This document shows positions 1-10,756 of a DNA stretch of 64,000 nt, piece by piece (positions within the stretch are counted from its first letter, which is position 1; each line of letters begins with the position of its first letter). The notes under the pieces were generated by a model. That model saw nothing but the letters and a program-made list of their open reading frames with translations, searched no databases and was not told the DNA's origin. The position numbers and the translations under genes were made by a program. Origin of the DNA: Paraburkholderia diazotrophica (GTDB lineage: Bacteria; Pseudomonadota; Gammaproteobacteria; Burkholderiales; Burkholderiaceae); contig NZ_FNYE01000001.1 of assembly GCF_900108945.1 (NCBI RefSeq), forward strand, positions 434,001 to 498,000. The letters run 5' to 3'.

Positions 1-286
1 CAATCGATAAGTGTCCATTGCAAGATTGACGGGTCATAAGCGTGCTGTCGATCAGCATGCTGCGGCGATCTTCACGCCTGGTCAGCAACCATGTGTCGAC
101 AGTAAAACGTCGGCAGCAAAACGAACCGTCGCTGCGAACCGTCGCAGCGAAGCAGTGTAAAGCAAGCGCGAACGACCGTGCGCTTCCGTTGCGGCACGAA
201 GCCCGTGAAGCCATGCATTCAGACATAGGCATGCGGCGGGCCAGCGTGTCGTTCGCGTGCCTTGTTTCCTCGGTTACAATCGGCGC
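1..286. other. Region upstream of surE without a recognisable gene
   Basis: I find no convincing coding region here. Open frames exist but show no recognisable protein and no ribosome binding site. The right end carries a -10-like hexamer just before surE. The left end could be the tail of an upstream intergenic region. Confidence 0.5.
275..280 (+). promoter_or_regulatory. Possible -10 element directly before surE
   Basis: TACAAT lies only six bases before the surE ATG at 287. If it is used, transcription would begin at or next to the start codon and give a leaderless or nearly leaderless mRNA. No good -35 hexamer is visible at 16-18 bases upstream, so this is tentative. Confidence 0.3.
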
Positions 287-1045
287 ATGCGAATCCTACT
301 CAGCAATGACGACGGTTATCTGGCGCCCGGCCTTGCCGCGCTTTACGAAGCGCTGAAGCCGCTCGCCGATGTCACCGTGATGGCACCCGAACAGAATTGC
401 AGCGGCGCGTCGAACTCGCTGACGCTCTCGCGCCCGCTGTCGGTGCTGCGCTCGGCCAACGGCTTCTACTACGTGAACGGCACGCCAACGGATTCCGTTC
501 ACATCGCGCTGACGGGCATGCTCGACCATACGCCGGACCTCGTCGTATCGGGCATCAACAACGGTCAGAACATGGGCGAGGACACGCTGTACTCGGGCAC
601 GGTCGCCGCCGCGACGGAAGGCATCATGTTCGGCGTGCCCGCGATCGCGTTTTCGCTCGTCGATAAAGACTGGGTGCACCTCGAAGATGCCACGCGCGTC
701 GCCGCCGAAATCGTCGCGCACTATCTTGAACGTCCGCTGCCCGGCCATCCGTTGCTGAACGTCAACATACCGAACCTGCCTTACGAACAGTTGCGCGACT
801 GGCGCATCACGCGTCTCGGCAAGCGGCATCCGTCGCAGCCGGTGATCCGGCAGACTAATCCGCGCGGCGAGCCGATCTACTGGATCGGTCCGTCGGGCGG
901 CGCGCGCGATGCCAGCGAAGGCACCGACTTCCATGCAGTTGCGAACGGCTTCGTGTCGATCACGCCGCTGCAACTCGATCTGACCGATACGGCCATGCTG
1001 CCCGCGGCGTGCGACTGGGTGCGCGCCGGGAGCGGCACTTCATGA
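287..1045 (+). CDS. surE: 5'/3'-nucleotidase SurE
   Basis: SurE is a divalent-metal nucleoside monophosphate phosphatase (5'- and 3'-nucleotidase, exopolyphosphatase) of the stationary-phase survival cluster. The protein is 252 residues, the usual length. The N-terminal [11 protein letters not shown] carries the paired metal-binding aspartates D8 and D9, followed by the conserved SGASNSLT segment. The ATG at 287 is chosen because the motif must sit at the extreme N-terminus; an upstream in-frame start at 257 would add ten non-conserved residues. The stop overlaps the pcm start as ATGA, so the two are probably translationally coupled. Confidence 0.95.
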   Translation: MRILLSNDDGYLAPGLAALYEALKPLADVTVMAPEQNCSGASNSLTLSRPLSVLRSANGFYYVNGTPTDSVHIALTGMLDHTPDLVVSGINNGQNMGEDTLYSGTVAAATEGIMFGVPAIAFSLVDKDWVHLEDATRVAAEIVAHYLERPLPGHPLLNVNIPNLPYEQLRDWRITRLGKRHPSQPVIRQTNPRGEPIYWIGPSGGARDASEGTDFHAVANGFVSITPLQLDLTDTAMLPAACDWVRAGSGTS

Positions 1046-2103
1046 CCGGCGAGCGCGCAAAGCGCTTCCCGCTTGGACTCGAAGACCTGGTGCGCGAGCC
1101 GCGCCGGGCCGACGCGCGCGCAGGCGATGCGCGCGGCGCGAAGACGCCCGTCAAACCGGCGGCATCGAACGCCACCTCTCAGGCGGGCCGCACGCACAGC
1201 GGCGTGAGCGGCACGGCGCTCGTGAAGTCGCCTGTGGGCGCGAAGGGCGCTGTGGGCGTGCTCAACGCGGGTGCGAAGAACGCGAGCGCCGGCGCGTCCG
1301 CGCGCACGCCTTCGATTGCAAAAAACGCGGCGGGAATCGTCAATACAAAGAGCACGGCCGCGATCCGCAACGACGGCGCGCGCAACCAGTTGCCGCGTCC
1401 CGTCACGACATCGGCGGATCGCACGGGCGCGCCGAACGTTGCGCTCAGCAGCGCGCTGACGCTGACCTCCGAACGCGTGCGCGAGCGGATGGTCGAACGG
1501 CTGCGTGCGAACGGCGTGTCGGACCCGCGTGTGCTCAGTGCGATGGCGATAGTGCCGCGCCACATGTTCGTGGACCCCGGTCTCGCTACGCAGGCGTATG
1601 AGGATGCGGCGCTGCCCATCGGCCATCACCAGACGATCTCGAAGCCGTCCGTGGTCGCGCGGATGATCGAGCTGGCCGCGCAGGGCCGCACGCTCGCGAA
1701 CGTGCTCGAAATCGGCACAGGCTGCGGCTATCAGGCTGCCGTGCTGAGCCAGGTCGCGCGCGACGTCTATTCGATTGAACGCATCAAACCGCTTTACGAG
1801 CGCGCGAAGACGAACCTGCGTCCGCTGCGCATCCCGAACATCCGTCTGCATTACGGCGACGGACGCGTCGGTTTGCCGTCGGCGGCGCCGTTCGATGCGA
1901 TCGTGATCGCGGCGGCGGGACTCGATGTGCCGCAGGCGCTGCTCGAGCAGCTCGCCATCGGCGCGCGGCTCGTGGCGCCCGTCGGATCGCAGGACGGACA
2001 GTCGCAGGTGCTCACGCTCGTCGAGCGCACGGGGCCCGCGCAATGGCGCGAATCGCGGCTTGATCGCGTTTTCTTTGTCCCCTTAAAATCCGGAGTGATT
2101 TGA
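1042..2103 (+). CDS. pcm: Protein-L-isoaspartate O-methyltransferase with long N-terminal extension
   Basis: Pcm methylates L-isoaspartyl residues in aged proteins using S-adenosylmethionine and so starts their repair. At 353 residues it is much longer than the usual roughly 210-220. About the first 140 residues are a low-complexity Ala/Lys/Asn/Thr-rich extension, and the methyltransferase domain follows. The SAM-binding motif [13 protein letters not shown] lies near residues 221-233, and the substrate-loop segment GHHQTISKP precedes it. The start overlaps the surE stop by four bases (ATGA). The last codons overlap or abut nlpD. The extension is probably disordered; its role is unknown. Confidence 0.93.
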   Translation: MTGERAKRFPLGLEDLVREPRRADARAGDARGAKTPVKPAASNATSQAGRTHSGVSGTALVKSPVGAKGAVGVLNAGAKNASAGASARTPSIAKNAAGIVNTKSTAAIRNDGARNQLPRPVTTSADRTGAPNVALSSALTLTSERVRERMVERLRANGVSDPRVLSAMAIVPRHMFVDPGLATQAYEDAALPIGHHQTISKPSVVARMIELAAQGRTLANVLEIGTGCGYQAAVLSQVARDVYSIERIKPLYERAKTNLRPLRIPNIRLHYGDGRVGLPSAAPFDAIVIAAAGLDVPQALLEQLAIGARLVAPVGSQDGQSQVLTLVERTGPAQWRESRLDRVFFVPLKSGVI

Positions 2104-2108
2104 ACCTG

Positions 2109-3041
2109 ATGAGTATGTTTCGCGCGATGCAAAGAACCAGCCAGAATGTCCCGTTGACCATCGTTCAGCGCAGCGTTTGCGTAGCCATGCTTTCCGTGTT
2201 GGCGGCATGTGCCACGCGCCTCGATCAGGCGCCCGTCGTCGATCGCTCCGGCACCCTCGGCACCGTCACGCAAGCGGGCGGTGCGCCCGGCGCGCAGCCC
2301 GCCGTGCCGCTCGGTCCGCCGCCTCCGGGCTACTACCGAGTGAAGCCGGGCGACACGTTGTATAGGATCGCGCTCGAAAACGGTCAAAACTATCGTGACA
2401 TCGCCACGTGGAACAACCTGACGAACCCGAACCAGATCGAGGTCGACCAGTTGCTGCGCGTGGCGCCGCCGGGCGCGAACGGTGCGCCTGTCGTGCCGGG
2501 TGTCGCGACGGCGCCGATCGGCGGTGGTGCAGTGCAGAGCGCGCCGCTGAACGGAGCGCCGCAGGCCGCGCAGCCGAATCAGCCGCCGCTCTTCGGTGCG
2601 GCGCCGGGCGCGTCGGGCACGCAGGCGACGACGATCCCGCCGCAGGCTGCCAGCGATACGACGGCGTCGAATGGAAACGTGTCGTTTGTATGGCCGGCTC
2701 GAGGGCCGCTGCTCAACGGCTTTGACGACTCGAAGAACAAAGGCGTGAACATCGGGGGCTCAGCGGGCGAACCGGTAAAGGCTTCCGCTGATGGCCGGGT
2801 GGTTTATGCAGGAAATGGGCTGCGCGGTTACGGCAATCTCATTATCATCAAGCATGACGCAACGTATCTCACAGCGTATGCACATAATCGTGCTTTGATG
2901 GTAAAAGAGGGTGACGCGGTAACCAAAGGTCAGAAGATCGCCGAAATGGGCAATAGTGATTCGGACCGCGTGATGTTGCATTTCGAAGTTCGCCGCCAGG
3001 GTAAGCCTGTCGACCCATTGAAGTATTTGCCGCCGCAATAA
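2109..3041 (+). CDS. nlpD: LysM/M23 lipoprotein NlpD, amidase activator
   Basis: NlpD is an outer-membrane lipoprotein that activates the septal amidase AmiC during cell separation. A lipobox LAAC places the lipidated Cys at residue 34. A LysM domain ([14 protein letters not shown]) follows near residues 76-120, then a Pro/Ala-rich linker, and a C-terminal M23 LytM domain near 200-305. The M23 domain lacks the usual first metal ligands, as expected for a non-enzymatic activator. ATG 2109 is used; TTG 2100, which overlaps the pcm stop, is an alternative with closer SD spacing. Codons in the last about 280 bases are unusually AT-ending, and in relatives the rpoS promoter lies inside nlpD. Confidence 0.92.
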   Translation: MSMFRAMQRTSQNVPLTIVQRSVCVAMLSVLAACATRLDQAPVVDRSGTLGTVTQAGGAPGAQPAVPLGPPPPGYYRVKPGDTLYRIALENGQNYRDIATWNNLTNPNQIEVDQLLRVAPPGANGAPVVPGVATAPIGGGAVQSAPLNGAPQAAQPNQPPLFGAAPGASGTQATTIPPQAASDTTASNGNVSFVWPARGPLLNGFDDSKNKGVNIGGSAGEPVKASADGRVVYAGNGLRGYGNLIIIKHDATYLTAYAHNRALMVKEGDAVTKGQKIAEMGNSDSDRVMLHFEVRRQGKPVDPLKYLPPQ

Positions 3042-3057
3042 GCGAAGCGATACGACC

Positions 3058-4152
3058 ATGCCGAAACCGAAGCGCCGCACACCGCAAGCAGAGACTGAGT
3101 CACTCAGCCGTGCCACGCATGTTTCGGTGGACGACGCTGGCGCTGCCGACGTCGAGGACGACGCGGTCGACGATCTCGAAAGCTCTAACGATCTCGACGA
3201 ACGCGCATCGGGTTCCGATGAAGAATCGGAGTCGCGCGAAGGTGCAAACGATTCCGCTCCCGACGCCGACGATTTCCGCGCGCTGTTGCAGGCCGAGCTC
3301 ACGGCCGACACGATCCAGCACTACCTGAACCGTATCAGCGTGAAGCCGCTGCTCACCGTCGAGGAAGAGCAGCGCTACTCGCGTCTTGCGAAAGCGGGCG
3401 AGTTCGAAGCGCGTCAGGTGATGATCGAGCGCAATCTGCGGCTGGTGGTCAGCATCGCGAAGGGTTATCTGAATCGCGGCGTGCCGCTGCTCGATCTGAT
3501 CGAAGAGGGCAACCTCGGCCTGATGCACGCGATCGAAAAATTCGATCCGACGCGCGGCTTCCGCTTCTCGACTTACGCGACATGGTGGATCCGCCAGAGC
3601 ATCGAGCGCGCGATCATGAATCAGGCGCGCACGGTGCGGCTGCCCGTGCATGTGATCCGCGAGCTTAACCAGGTGCTGCGCGCGAAGCGCCACCTCGAAA
3701 AGAATTCGATGAACTCGGGCGAAGCGGCCGACCGCCGCGACGCGAGCATCGACGATATCGCGTACCTGACGGGCAAGACGACGGACGAAGTGACCGATAT
3801 CCTCGCGCTGAACGAGCACACGGCGTCGCTCGACGCGCCGCTCGATCTCGATCCCGCGAGCAGCCTGCTCGATCTGCTGTCGGACGACCAGAGCCAGTCG
3901 CCGGACGCGGAAGTCCAGCATCGCGAGCTCGAAACGCTCACGCGCGCATGGCTCGCGCGGCTGTCGGACAAGCATCGGCATGTGATCGAGCGCCGCTTCG
4001 GTCTCAATCACATCGAACCGGCCACACTCGAAGAACTCGCCGACGAAATGGGCCTCACGCGGGAGCGTGTGCGCCAGATCCAGCAAGAGGCGCTCGTGCG
4101 TCTGAAGCGCTTCTTTGCCTCCAATGGCGTGCGTAAGGACGCCGTTCTTTAG
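3058..4152 (+). CDS. rpoS: RNA polymerase sigma factor RpoS
   Basis: RpoS is the sigma-70-family factor that directs stationary-phase and general stress transcription. The 364-residue protein has a roughly 75-residue acidic N-terminal stretch, then region 1.2, region 2 with the core-binding and -10 recognition segment [17 protein letters not shown], region 3, and region 4 with the HTH segment [17 protein letters not shown] near the C-terminus. It lies 16 bases after nlpD, the classical arrangement. Regulation probably includes promoters within nlpD and translational control, but no specific hairpin was worked out. Confidence 0.96.
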   Translation: MPKPKRRTPQAETESLSRATHVSVDDAGAADVEDDAVDDLESSNDLDERASGSDEESESREGANDSAPDADDFRALLQAELTADTIQHYLNRISVKPLLTVEEEQRYSRLAKAGEFEARQVMIERNLRLVVSIAKGYLNRGVPLLDLIEEGNLGLMHAIEKFDPTRGFRFSTYATWWIRQSIERAIMNQARTVRLPVHVIRELNQVLRAKRHLEKNSMNSGEAADRRDASIDDIAYLTGKTTDEVTDILALNEHTASLDAPLDLDPASSLLDLLSDDQSQSPDAEVQHRELETLTRAWLARLSDKHRHVIERRFGLNHIEPATLEELADEMGLTRERVRQIQQEALVRLKRFFASNGVRKDAVL

Positions 4153-4155
4153 AAG

Positions 4156-4932
4156 ATGATTCCAATTCTGGTTTTCGACATCGAGACGATTCCCGATGTC
4201 GCCGGCATTCGCCGGCTTGAAAGTCTTCCCGCCACGATGTCCGATGAAGAAGTCGCCGAGCATGCTTTCGCGGCGCGGCGCGAGAAGACGGGCGGCGATT
4301 TCCTGCCGCATCATCTGCAGCGCATCGCGGCGATTTCATGCGTGTTCCGCGACAACAACGGCTTTCGCGTGCGCTCGCTCGGCACGCCTGAAGACGGCGA
4401 AGCATCGCTCGTGCAGTCGTTCTTCCGGACCATCGAGAAGTACACGCCGCAGCTCGTGTCCTGGAACGGCGGCGGCTTCGATCTGCCCGTGCTGCACTAC
4501 CGCGCGCTCGTCAACGGCATTCGTGCGAACCGCTACTGGGACCTCGGCGAAGACGACCGCGACTTCAAGTGGAACAACTACATCAGCCGCTATCACTCGC
4601 GGCACACCGATCTGATGGATGTGCTCGCGATGTATCAGGCGCGCGCGAACGCGCCGCTCGATGCGCTCGCCAAGCTGTGCGGCTTTCCCGGCAAGCTGGG
4701 GATGGACGGCGGACAGGTGTGGCACGCATTCCTGGCGGGCCGCATCGATGAAATCCGCAACTACTGCGAGACGGACGTCGTCAACACGTATTTGCTGTAC
4801 TGCCGTTTCCAGTTGATGCGCGGCGGTTTCTCGCCCGAAGAGTACGCGGACGAAATCGCGTTCGTGAAGAACTCGCTCGCGCAGGAGTCGGCGCCCCATT
4901 GGGCCGAATATCTGGCCGCGTTCGAGAACTGA
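4156..4932 (+). CDS. PolB-like 3'-5' exonuclease domain protein
   Basis: The 258-residue protein begins ILVFDIETIPD, the ExoI motif (DxE) of DEDD-family 3'-5' exonucleases. Further downstream, SWNGGGFDLPVL fits the ExoII region and YCETDVVNTYLLY the ExoIII region. This matches the family usually described as a predicted 3'-5' exonuclease related to the proofreading domain of B-family polymerases (PF10108-type). The start is three bases after the rpoS stop, so it is co-transcribed with rpoS. Its physiological substrate is unknown; a role in stress-phase nucleic acid processing is inference from position. Confidence 0.85.
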   Translation: MIPILVFDIETIPDVAGIRRLESLPATMSDEEVAEHAFAARREKTGGDFLPHHLQRIAAISCVFRDNNGFRVRSLGTPEDGEASLVQSFFRTIEKYTPQLVSWNGGGFDLPVLHYRALVNGIRANRYWDLGEDDRDFKWNNYISRYHSRHTDLMDVLAMYQARANAPLDALAKLCGFPGKLGMDGGQVWHAFLAGRIDEIRNYCETDVVNTYLLYCRFQLMRGGFSPEEYADEIAFVKNSLAQESAPHWAEYLAAFEN

Positions 4933-4996
4933 TCGCTGCGCGCGATCTCGTGCACGCGTCGCGGATGATGCGCGCGCCGCGTGCACGCCGGGCAGG

Positions 4997-5860
4997 TCAA
5001 TCCATTTCCAGCACGATCGGCTGATGATCGGATGCGCGCGTCGCGCCGTCGATCTCGCAGCTGCGCAGCCGCGTGCGCAGGTCTTCCGTGACGAACAGAA
5101 AATCGCATGTGAGCGGCCCGTCCGACCACTGCGCCTTGTCGTAGACGCCCGCCGTCATCGGCGGAGTCTGGTTGGGGTGCAGCGCCGTCCACGCGTCGAT
5201 GAAAGACGGGCTGCCGTCGAGCGGCTCCAGCATGCGCCGGTACGCTTCACTGTCGTACGCGCTGTTGAAATCGCCGCAGACGATTGCGCTGACGGGTCGC
5301 CCCGTATCGGTGAAAGGCCCGATCGCGTTTTCGGCGGGTGCGGGGCGCGCGGCATGCGCGGCCGCTTCCTGCTGCATCGCGCGCAGATGGTTCACCTGCG
5401 CGAGGCGTTGCTTGACCGAATAGAACTCCAGATGCGTGACGATCACGCGCAGCGGCCCGCCGGGCGCGCGCAGCACGGCTTCGAGCGCGACGCGCTGCAT
5501 TGACGGCGCTTCCGGGTCGGCGGGCCACGGCAGCGAATGACGGATCACGCGCTCGATGGGCAGACGCGTCGCGAGCGCGTTGCCGAACTGGCGGCGCGGC
5601 GCGGCGGGCGCATCGAGCTTGAGCGGCGCGAGATCAGCGCCGATCGCACCGAGCACGGTGTAGCCGGGCAGCAGATCGGCCAGTTCGGCGAACTGGTCGT
5701 CGCCGGGATGGCCCGCCAGCACCGAAAAGCCGCGCGTGACTTCCTGCATGCACAGCACGTCGAAATCGGCGAGCCGCCGTGCTTCGTCGATCGTGCGCGA
5801 CAGGTTCACGTCCCCGTGCGCACTGCGTCCCCACTGGACGTTCCAGCTGATCAGTCGCAT
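4997..5860 (-). CDS. Endonuclease/exonuclease/phosphatase (EEP) family protein
   Basis: The 287-residue protein starts [11 protein letters not shown], the N-terminal beta strand and Asn of the EEP fold. It continues with CMQEV, carrying the metal-binding Glu, then [10 protein letters not shown], the catalytic DxN motif, and ends [13 protein letters not shown], where SDH is the conserved terminal motif. All catalytic elements are present, so it is likely an active metal-dependent phosphodiesterase or DNase; the substrate cannot be deduced. The ATG at 5860 is preferred over the upstream TTG at 5866 because a GGAG lies eight bases before it. It is convergent with the exonuclease gene at 4156-4932. 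Confidence 0.85.
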   Translation of the reverse strand: MRLISWNVQWGRSAHGDVNLSRTIDEARRLADFDVLCMQEVTRGFSVLAGHPGDDQFAELADLLPGYTVLGAIGADLAPLKLDAPAAPRRQFGNALATRLPIERVIRHSLPWPADPEAPSMQRVALEAVLRAPGGPLRVIVTHLEFYSVKQRLAQVNHLRAMQQEAAAHAARPAPAENAIGPFTDTGRPVSAIVCGDFNSAYDSEAYRRMLEPLDGSPSFIDAWTALHPNQTPPMTAGVYDKAQWSDGPLTCDFLFVTEDLRTRLRSCEIDGATRASDHQPIVLEMD

Positions 5861-5892
5861 CGTCAAATCTCCGTCGGTGTTTGTCGTTCGTC

Positions 5893-5898
5893 TACAAT
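5893..5898 (+). promoter_or_regulatory. Possible -10 element for rlmD
   Basis: TACAAT lies in the short gap between the divergent EEP gene and rlmD. It would give a leader of about 60 bases before the GTG at 5967. No clear -35 element is visible, so confidence is low. Confidence 0.3.
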
Positions 5899-5966
5899 CT
5901 CAGGTTTGGTCCCGCCGATTTTTCATTTCGGGTCCCACTTTTACACAGTCTGTCAGGAAGTCGCAG

Positions 5967-7391
5967 GTGTCTGAATCTGTTACCCCCATTGGAAAAACGC
6001 GCTCGCCTCGCAAGAGCAAGCAGGCGCGTGACGAGGCTGCCGCCGGCCCGTTCAAGGCCCCCGAACTCGATATCGACTCGCTCGACATGGAAGCGCGCGG
6101 CGTCGGCCGCACCGTCACGGAAGACGGCTCGCCCGGCAAGGTCATCTTCGTCGAGGGCGCGCTGCCCGGCGAACGTGTCACCTATTCGAGCTACCGGAAG
6201 AAGCCGAGTTTCGAGCAGGCGCAGGTCGTCGATGTCCTTAAAGAGAGCGTGATCCGTACCCGCCCGCAGTGCAAGTTTTTTGGCACGTGCGGCGGTTGTT
6301 CGATGCAGCATCTCGACGTGCGCGCGCAGATCGCCGTCAAGCAGCGCGTGCTCGAAGACAATCTGCTGCATCTGGCGAAGCTGCGCGCCGAAACCATCTT
6401 CCGGCCGATCCACGGCCCGTCGTGGGGCTATCGCTATCGCGCGCGGCTGACGGTGCGCAACGTCGTGAAGAAGGGCGGCGTGCTGGTGGGCTTCCACGAA
6501 AAGAAGAGCAGCTACGTCGCCGACATGACGAGCTGCGAAGTGCTGCCGCCGCACGTGTCGGACATGCTGGTGCCGCTGCGGCACCTGGTCGAGGGACTGT
6601 CGATTCGCGAGCGTATGCCGCAAATCGAACTGGCCGTCGGCTCGTCGGTGACGGCGCTCGTGCTGCGCATCCTGGAGCCGATCAACGCCGCCGACGAACA
6701 GCTGCTGCGCGATTTCGCCGACCAGCACAACGTCCAGTTCTGGCTGCAGCCGAAGGGGCCGGATACCGTCTACCCGTTCTATCCGCTCGACCGGCAGCTC
6801 GACTACACGCTGCCCGAGTACGGCATCCGCATGCCGTTCCGTCCGACCGATTTCACGCAGGTCAATCACCAGATCAACCGCGTGCTGGTCGGCCGCGCGT
6901 TGCGCCTGCTCGCGCCCGCAAAGACCGATCGCGTGCTCGATCTGTTCTGCGGCATTGGCAATTTCACGCTGCCGCTCGCGCGGGTTTCGCGCGAAGTGGT
7001 GGGCATCGAAGGCAGCGACGTGCTGACCGCGCGCGCGCTCGAAAACGCGAAGGAAAACGGCGTCGACGGCCATACGTCGTTTGCGTGCCGCAATCTGTTC
7101 GAAGTCACCGCCGACGACATCCGCGCGCTCGGCCACTTCGACAAGTACCTGATCGATCCGCCGCGCGAAGGGGCGCTTGCCGTATCGAAGGCGCTCGCGG
7201 ATATCGCGCAAAGCGGCGAAGGGCCGTTGCCGAAACGCATCGTCTACGTGTCGTGCAACCCGGCGACGCTCGCCCGCGACGCGGGCCTGCTCGTGCATGA
7301 AGCCGGCTATCGGCTGAAGGGCGCGGGCGTCGTGAACATGTTCCCGCATACGTCGCATGTCGAGTCGATTGCGCTCTTCGAGCGTGACTGA
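5967..7391 (+). CDS. rlmD: 23S rRNA (uracil-1939-C5)-methyltransferase RlmD
   Basis: RlmD uses SAM to make m5U1939 in 23S rRNA. The 474-residue protein has a TRAM-like N-terminal domain ([21 protein letters not shown] region), then the iron-sulfur cysteines [10 protein letters not shown] with the fourth Cys in TSCEVLPP, and a Rossmann methyltransferase domain with [15 protein letters not shown]. The catalytic Cys is in [12 protein letters not shown]. The GTG at 5967 is preceded by AGGAAG six bases upstream; the open frame extends further 5' but overlaps the divergent EEP gene. A terminator at 7521 follows. Confidence 0.94.
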   Translation: MSESVTPIGKTRSPRKSKQARDEAAAGPFKAPELDIDSLDMEARGVGRTVTEDGSPGKVIFVEGALPGERVTYSSYRKKPSFEQAQVVDVLKESVIRTRPQCKFFGTCGGCSMQHLDVRAQIAVKQRVLEDNLLHLAKLRAETIFRPIHGPSWGYRYRARLTVRNVVKKGGVLVGFHEKKSSYVADMTSCEVLPPHVSDMLVPLRHLVEGLSIRERMPQIELAVGSSVTALVLRILEPINAADEQLLRDFADQHNVQFWLQPKGPDTVYPFYPLDRQLDYTLPEYGIRMPFRPTDFTQVNHQINRVLVGRALRLLAPAKTDRVLDLFCGIGNFTLPLARVSREVVGIEGSDVLTARALENAKENGVDGHTSFACRNLFEVTADDIRALGHFDKYLIDPPREGALAVSKALADIAQSGEGPLPKRIVYVSCNPATLARDAGLLVHEAGYRLKGAGVVNMFPHTSHVESIALFERD

Positions 7392-7520
7392 TCGGGCGTG
7401 ACCGACGCGAAAGGAACGCGCCCGTCGTGAAGCGCGTCCGCGTAAAGGGGCGCCAGAATGCGCGCCAATGCGGGCAACGAGCGGGCACCGAAGCGGGCAC
7501 TGAAAGCGGGCCGCAAAAAC

Positions 7521-7553
7521 AAAAACGCCACGGTATCGAACCGTGGCGTTTTT
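7521..7553. terminator. Bidirectional terminator between rlmD and bamD
   Basis: A 14-base inverted repeat (AAAAACGCCACGGT, loop ATCGA, ACCGTGGCGTTTTT) has an A-run on one side and a T-run on the other, so it can end transcription of both rlmD and the convergent bamD. Confidence 0.9.
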
Positions 7554-7576
7554 CGTATCGGCTGACGATCAGCGGC

Positions 7577-8434
7577 TCAGAACTGCCACCACGCCTTTTC
7601 CTTGCCCGGACGCGCACGGCCCGTGATATACGGGCTGTCCGGGAACGTGCCTGCCAGCACGCGCTTCGTATCGTCGGCGAGCTGCGGTTGGTCCAGCTTT
7701 TGATACGACAGCATCATGATGTGCAGCGCGTCTTCGATAGCGGGCGCGTTCTTGTATTCCCTGATCGCGAGCTGCGCGCGGTTGATCGCGGCCACGTACG
7801 CGCCACGGCGATAGTAGTAGTCGGCCGCGTGCACTTCGTGCGAAGCCAGCGCGTTCACGATGTAGCGCATGCGCTGCGCCGCATCGGGCGCGTACTTGCT
7901 TTGCGGATACTTGTCGACGACGACCTTGAACGCGTCATACGACTCGCGCAGCGACTTCGGATCGCGCTCGCTCATGTCCTGGCCCGAGAAGCGGCCGAAC
8001 AGACCGAGGTCGTCGTTGAAGTGGATCATGCCCTTCAGGTAATACGCGTATGCGATGTCCGGATGGTCCGGGTGCAGCTGGATGAAGCGGTTGACGGCCT
8101 GGTCGGCGGCATCCGTTTCGCTGTCCTTCCAGTTGCAGTATGCGACGTTGATCTGTGCCTGCTGCGCGAAGTGGCCGAACGGGTCACGGCCTTCGAGCGC
8201 TTCGAAGTATTTCGCGCACTTGCCGTAGTCGCTGCCGTTCAGGGCGTCTTGCGCCTCCGTATATAATTTATTGTTGGTCCACGTCGCCGTTTCGTCCGTC
8301 TTCTGAGGCAGGCCATGACAGGCCGCCACCAGCGTCACGGCTGCCGCGCAAGCGACATAGCTGGCCACCTTCCTGGCCATCTGTTGGGCCACCGTCTTTC
8401 GAACAGTTTGAGTAATGATGTTCAAGGCTCGCAT
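7577..8434 (-). CDS. bamD: Outer membrane assembly lipoprotein BamD
   Basis: BamD is an essential lipoprotein of the BAM complex, which inserts beta-barrel proteins into the outer membrane. The 285-residue protein has a signal peptide ending LVAAC with the lipidated Cys at 39. TPR-type helical repeats follow, such as [23 protein letters not shown] and the segment with QVAYCNWK-like and [11 protein letters not shown] elements. The ATG at 8434 is chosen because longer open frame upstream overlaps the divergent rluD and would bury the signal peptide. Only 38 bases separate the two divergent start codons. Confidence 0.93.
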   Translation of the reverse strand: MRALNIITQTVRKTVAQQMARKVASYVACAAAVTLVAACHGLPQKTDETATWTNNKLYTEAQDALNGSDYGKCAKYFEALEGRDPFGHFAQQAQINVAYCNWKDSETDAADQAVNRFIQLHPDHPDIAYAYYLKGMIHFNDDLGLFGRFSGQDMSERDPKSLRESYDAFKVVVDKYPQSKYAPDAAQRMRYIVNALASHEVHAADYYYRRGAYVAAINRAQLAIREYKNAPAIEDALHIMMLSYQKLDQPQLADDTKRVLAGTFPDSPYITGRARPGKEKAWWQF

Positions 8435-8472
8435 TTTCCAGTCTAGCTTTACGTCCAGGTGACCCAGTCTCG

Positions 8473-9762
8473 ATGACCCGTTCCAATACTCCGCGCCCCG
8501 CACAGGGCGCGCGGAAGAGCAACAAGGATTATAGCCCAAGCGCCAACCCCGCCGACGCATTGCCGGACGACAGCGCAAGCGCTGCGCTCGACGACGATTT
8601 CGACGGCGACGCGCTCGCATCCGAAGCCCCGAACACCGATGCCGAAAGCGCCGTGCCGCGCGCGGACGAAGCACCGCGCGTCGTCACGGTGCCGCCCGAG
8701 CTTGCGGGCGACCGGCTCGACAAGGTGCTCGCGAAGGTCTTTCCCGAATTTTCACGCAGCCGTCTGCAAAGCTGGATCGAGGCGCAGCGCGTGCGCGTCG
8801 ACGGACAGCCCGCGAAGATTCGCCAGCCGGTGCCGCTCGGCGCGACGATCGAGCTCGTGCCCGATCTGCTGCCCGAGCAGCTCGCGTTTACGCCGGAACC
8901 CGTACCGCTCGATATCGTCTATGAAGACGAGACGATCGTCGTGATCAACAAGCCTGCCGGGCTCGTCGTGCATCCCGCCGCGGGCAACTGGAGCGGCACC
9001 GTGCTGAACGGCCTGCTGCACCGCTATGGCGACGCCGCCGCGGGTTTGCCGCGCGCGGGCATCGTGCATCGGCTGGACAAGGAGACGTCAGGGCTGATGG
9101 TGGTTGCGCGCACGCTCGAAGCGCAAACGGATCTCGTGCGGCAGTTGCAGGCGCGCACGGTGAAGCGCCGCTATCTCGCGCTCGTGTGGGGCAATATGCC
9201 GGAAGAAGGTACGATCGACGCGCCCATCGGCCGCGATCCGCGCGAGCGAACCCGTATGGCCGTCGTGACGGGCGCGGCGGGCAAGCCCGCGCGCACGCAC
9301 TTCAGGCGCATCGATTCGACGCTGTGGGAGCGGCAGCCCGTGTCGGCGATCCATTGCGATCTGGAGACGGGGCGCACGCATCAGATCCGCGTGCATTGCG
9401 CGCATGTCGGCCATCCGCTGCTCGGCGACCCGGTGTATGGCCGCGCGCGCGGCAAGCGCTCGGTGACGCCGCTGCCCGGTGGCTTCGCGCGTCAGGCGCT
9501 GCATGCATGGCGGCTCGCGCTCGTTCATCCGCGGACGGGCCGCACGATGCAATGGCGCGCCGACGTGCCGGACGATATTGCTGCCTTGTCCGAAGCACTC
9601 GGGCTCGGCCGCGAGCACGAAGACGAGTACGCCGAAGACTACGACGAATACGAAGCGTTCTACGACGACGAAACCGATGCATCTCCCGATGCGGAAGATT
9701 ACGTCGACGAAGACGAAGCGGACGAAGCAGATGGATCACACGACGAGGACGATCGCGCATGA
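8473..9762 (+). CDS. rluD: 23S rRNA pseudouridine synthase RluD
   Basis: RluD converts uridines 1911, 1915 and 1917 in helix 69 of 23S rRNA to pseudouridine. The protein is 429 residues against about 326 in E. coli. There is an acidic N-terminal extension of about 70 residues, an S4 RNA-binding domain ([20 protein letters not shown]), and the catalytic motif HRLDKETSG with Asp202. The C-terminal 50 or so residues are an Asp/Glu-rich tail with Tyr. The stop overlaps the pgeF start as ATGA. Confidence 0.92.
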   Translation: MTRSNTPRPAQGARKSNKDYSPSANPADALPDDSASAALDDDFDGDALASEAPNTDAESAVPRADEAPRVVTVPPELAGDRLDKVLAKVFPEFSRSRLQSWIEAQRVRVDGQPAKIRQPVPLGATIELVPDLLPEQLAFTPEPVPLDIVYEDETIVVINKPAGLVVHPAAGNWSGTVLNGLLHRYGDAAAGLPRAGIVHRLDKETSGLMVVARTLEAQTDLVRQLQARTVKRRYLALVWGNMPEEGTIDAPIGRDPRERTRMAVVTGAAGKPARTHFRRIDSTLWERQPVSAIHCDLETGRTHQIRVHCAHVGHPLLGDPVYGRARGKRSVTPLPGGFARQALHAWRLALVHPRTGRTMQWRADVPDDIAALSEALGLGREHEDEYAEDYDEYEAFYDDETDASPDAEDYVDEDEADEADGSHDEDDRA

Positions 9763-10610
9763 CGCTGCCTGACCTGACGATGAACGACGTGCTGCGGCCC
9801 GAGTGGCGCGTATCGCCGCGCGTGCATGCGTTCGTCACGACGCGCAACGGCGGTGTGAGCCTGCCGCCGTTCGGCACATGGCGCGATGGCGTCGACGGGC
9901 CGGGTGGACTGAACCTCGGCAAGAAGTCGGGCGACGATCTCGCTCATGTCGAAGAGAATCGCGCGCGCGTGCTGCGGCTTACCGGGCTCGACGAAGCGGC
10001 GTGGCTGTCGCAGGTCCATGGCGCGACCGTCGTGAGCGCCGACGACGCGATCGCCGCCGCAAGACGCGGCGAGTCGCCCGTTCGGGCCGACGCGGGCGTG
10101 ACCGACAAGACGGGTACGCTGTGCGTCGTGATGATCGCGGACTGCATGCCCGTCCTGCTGTGCGATCCGCAAGGCCGCGCGGTCGGCGCAGCGCATGCGG
10201 GCTGGCGAGGTCTTGCTTCGGGTGTTGTCGAAAATACGGCGCAGCGTGTCGCGTCGCTCGCGGGCACTGACATGTCAGCGCTGCACGCGTACCTGGGTCC
10301 GTGCATCGGTCCGCAGGCTTTCGAAGTCGGACCAGACGTGCGTGACGCCTTCATGAAAGGTGTCGGTGGCGCACAACGCGATGAGGTCGCAAGCTCGTTC
10401 GCCGATCACCCTGCGAATGCGGGCAAATATCTCGCGGATCTGCCCAGGCTCGCACGTCTGCGGCTCGCGCAACTCGGCGTGACGCAAGTAACGGGTGGCG
10501 ATCATTGCACGTTCACTCAGCGCGAGCGCTTTTACTCATATCGACGCGATCACGAGACGGGCCGAATGGCCGCGATGATCTGGCTCGCAGACGATAGCGG
10601 GGCGCTCTAA
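9759..10610 (+). CDS. pgeF: Peptidoglycan editing factor PgeF (YfiH, DUF152 family)
   Basis: This 283-residue protein belongs to the YfiH/LACC1 family, multi-copper polyphenol oxidase-like proteins reported in E. coli to correct mis-incorporated L-Ser in peptidoglycan. Visible family signatures are [30 protein letters not shown] and [12 protein letters not shown], which carry the metal-binding His and Cys residues, and [14 protein letters not shown]. The ATG at 9759 overlaps the rluD stop by four bases, giving translational coupling. rluD-pgeF adjacency is common in proteobacteria. Confidence 0.9.
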   Translation: MTLPDLTMNDVLRPEWRVSPRVHAFVTTRNGGVSLPPFGTWRDGVDGPGGLNLGKKSGDDLAHVEENRARVLRLTGLDEAAWLSQVHGATVVSADDAIAAARRGESPVRADAGVTDKTGTLCVVMIADCMPVLLCDPQGRAVGAAHAGWRGLASGVVENTAQRVASLAGTDMSALHAYLGPCIGPQAFEVGPDVRDAFMKGVGGAQRDEVASSFADHPANAGKYLADLPRLARLRLAQLGVTQVTGGDHCTFTQRERFYSYRRDHETGRMAAMIWLADDSGAL

Positions 10611-10756
10611 GTCCCGCTGCGCAAAGGCCTTTTTGCTGCACCCGACACATCGCGAAGGCGCTTCGCGAGCATTCTTATGCTGCACTGCGCGAACGTAAGA
10701 AGACCTACGCGGTTGCGCAGTGCATAAGCGTTCCCTGCCCATGCGGATCAGGATCG

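Noticed and set aside
2100..2108. TTG start for nlpD overlapping the pcm stop
   Set aside because: Possible and with closer SD spacing, but ATG 2109 gives a normal lipoprotein signal; kept only as an alternative.
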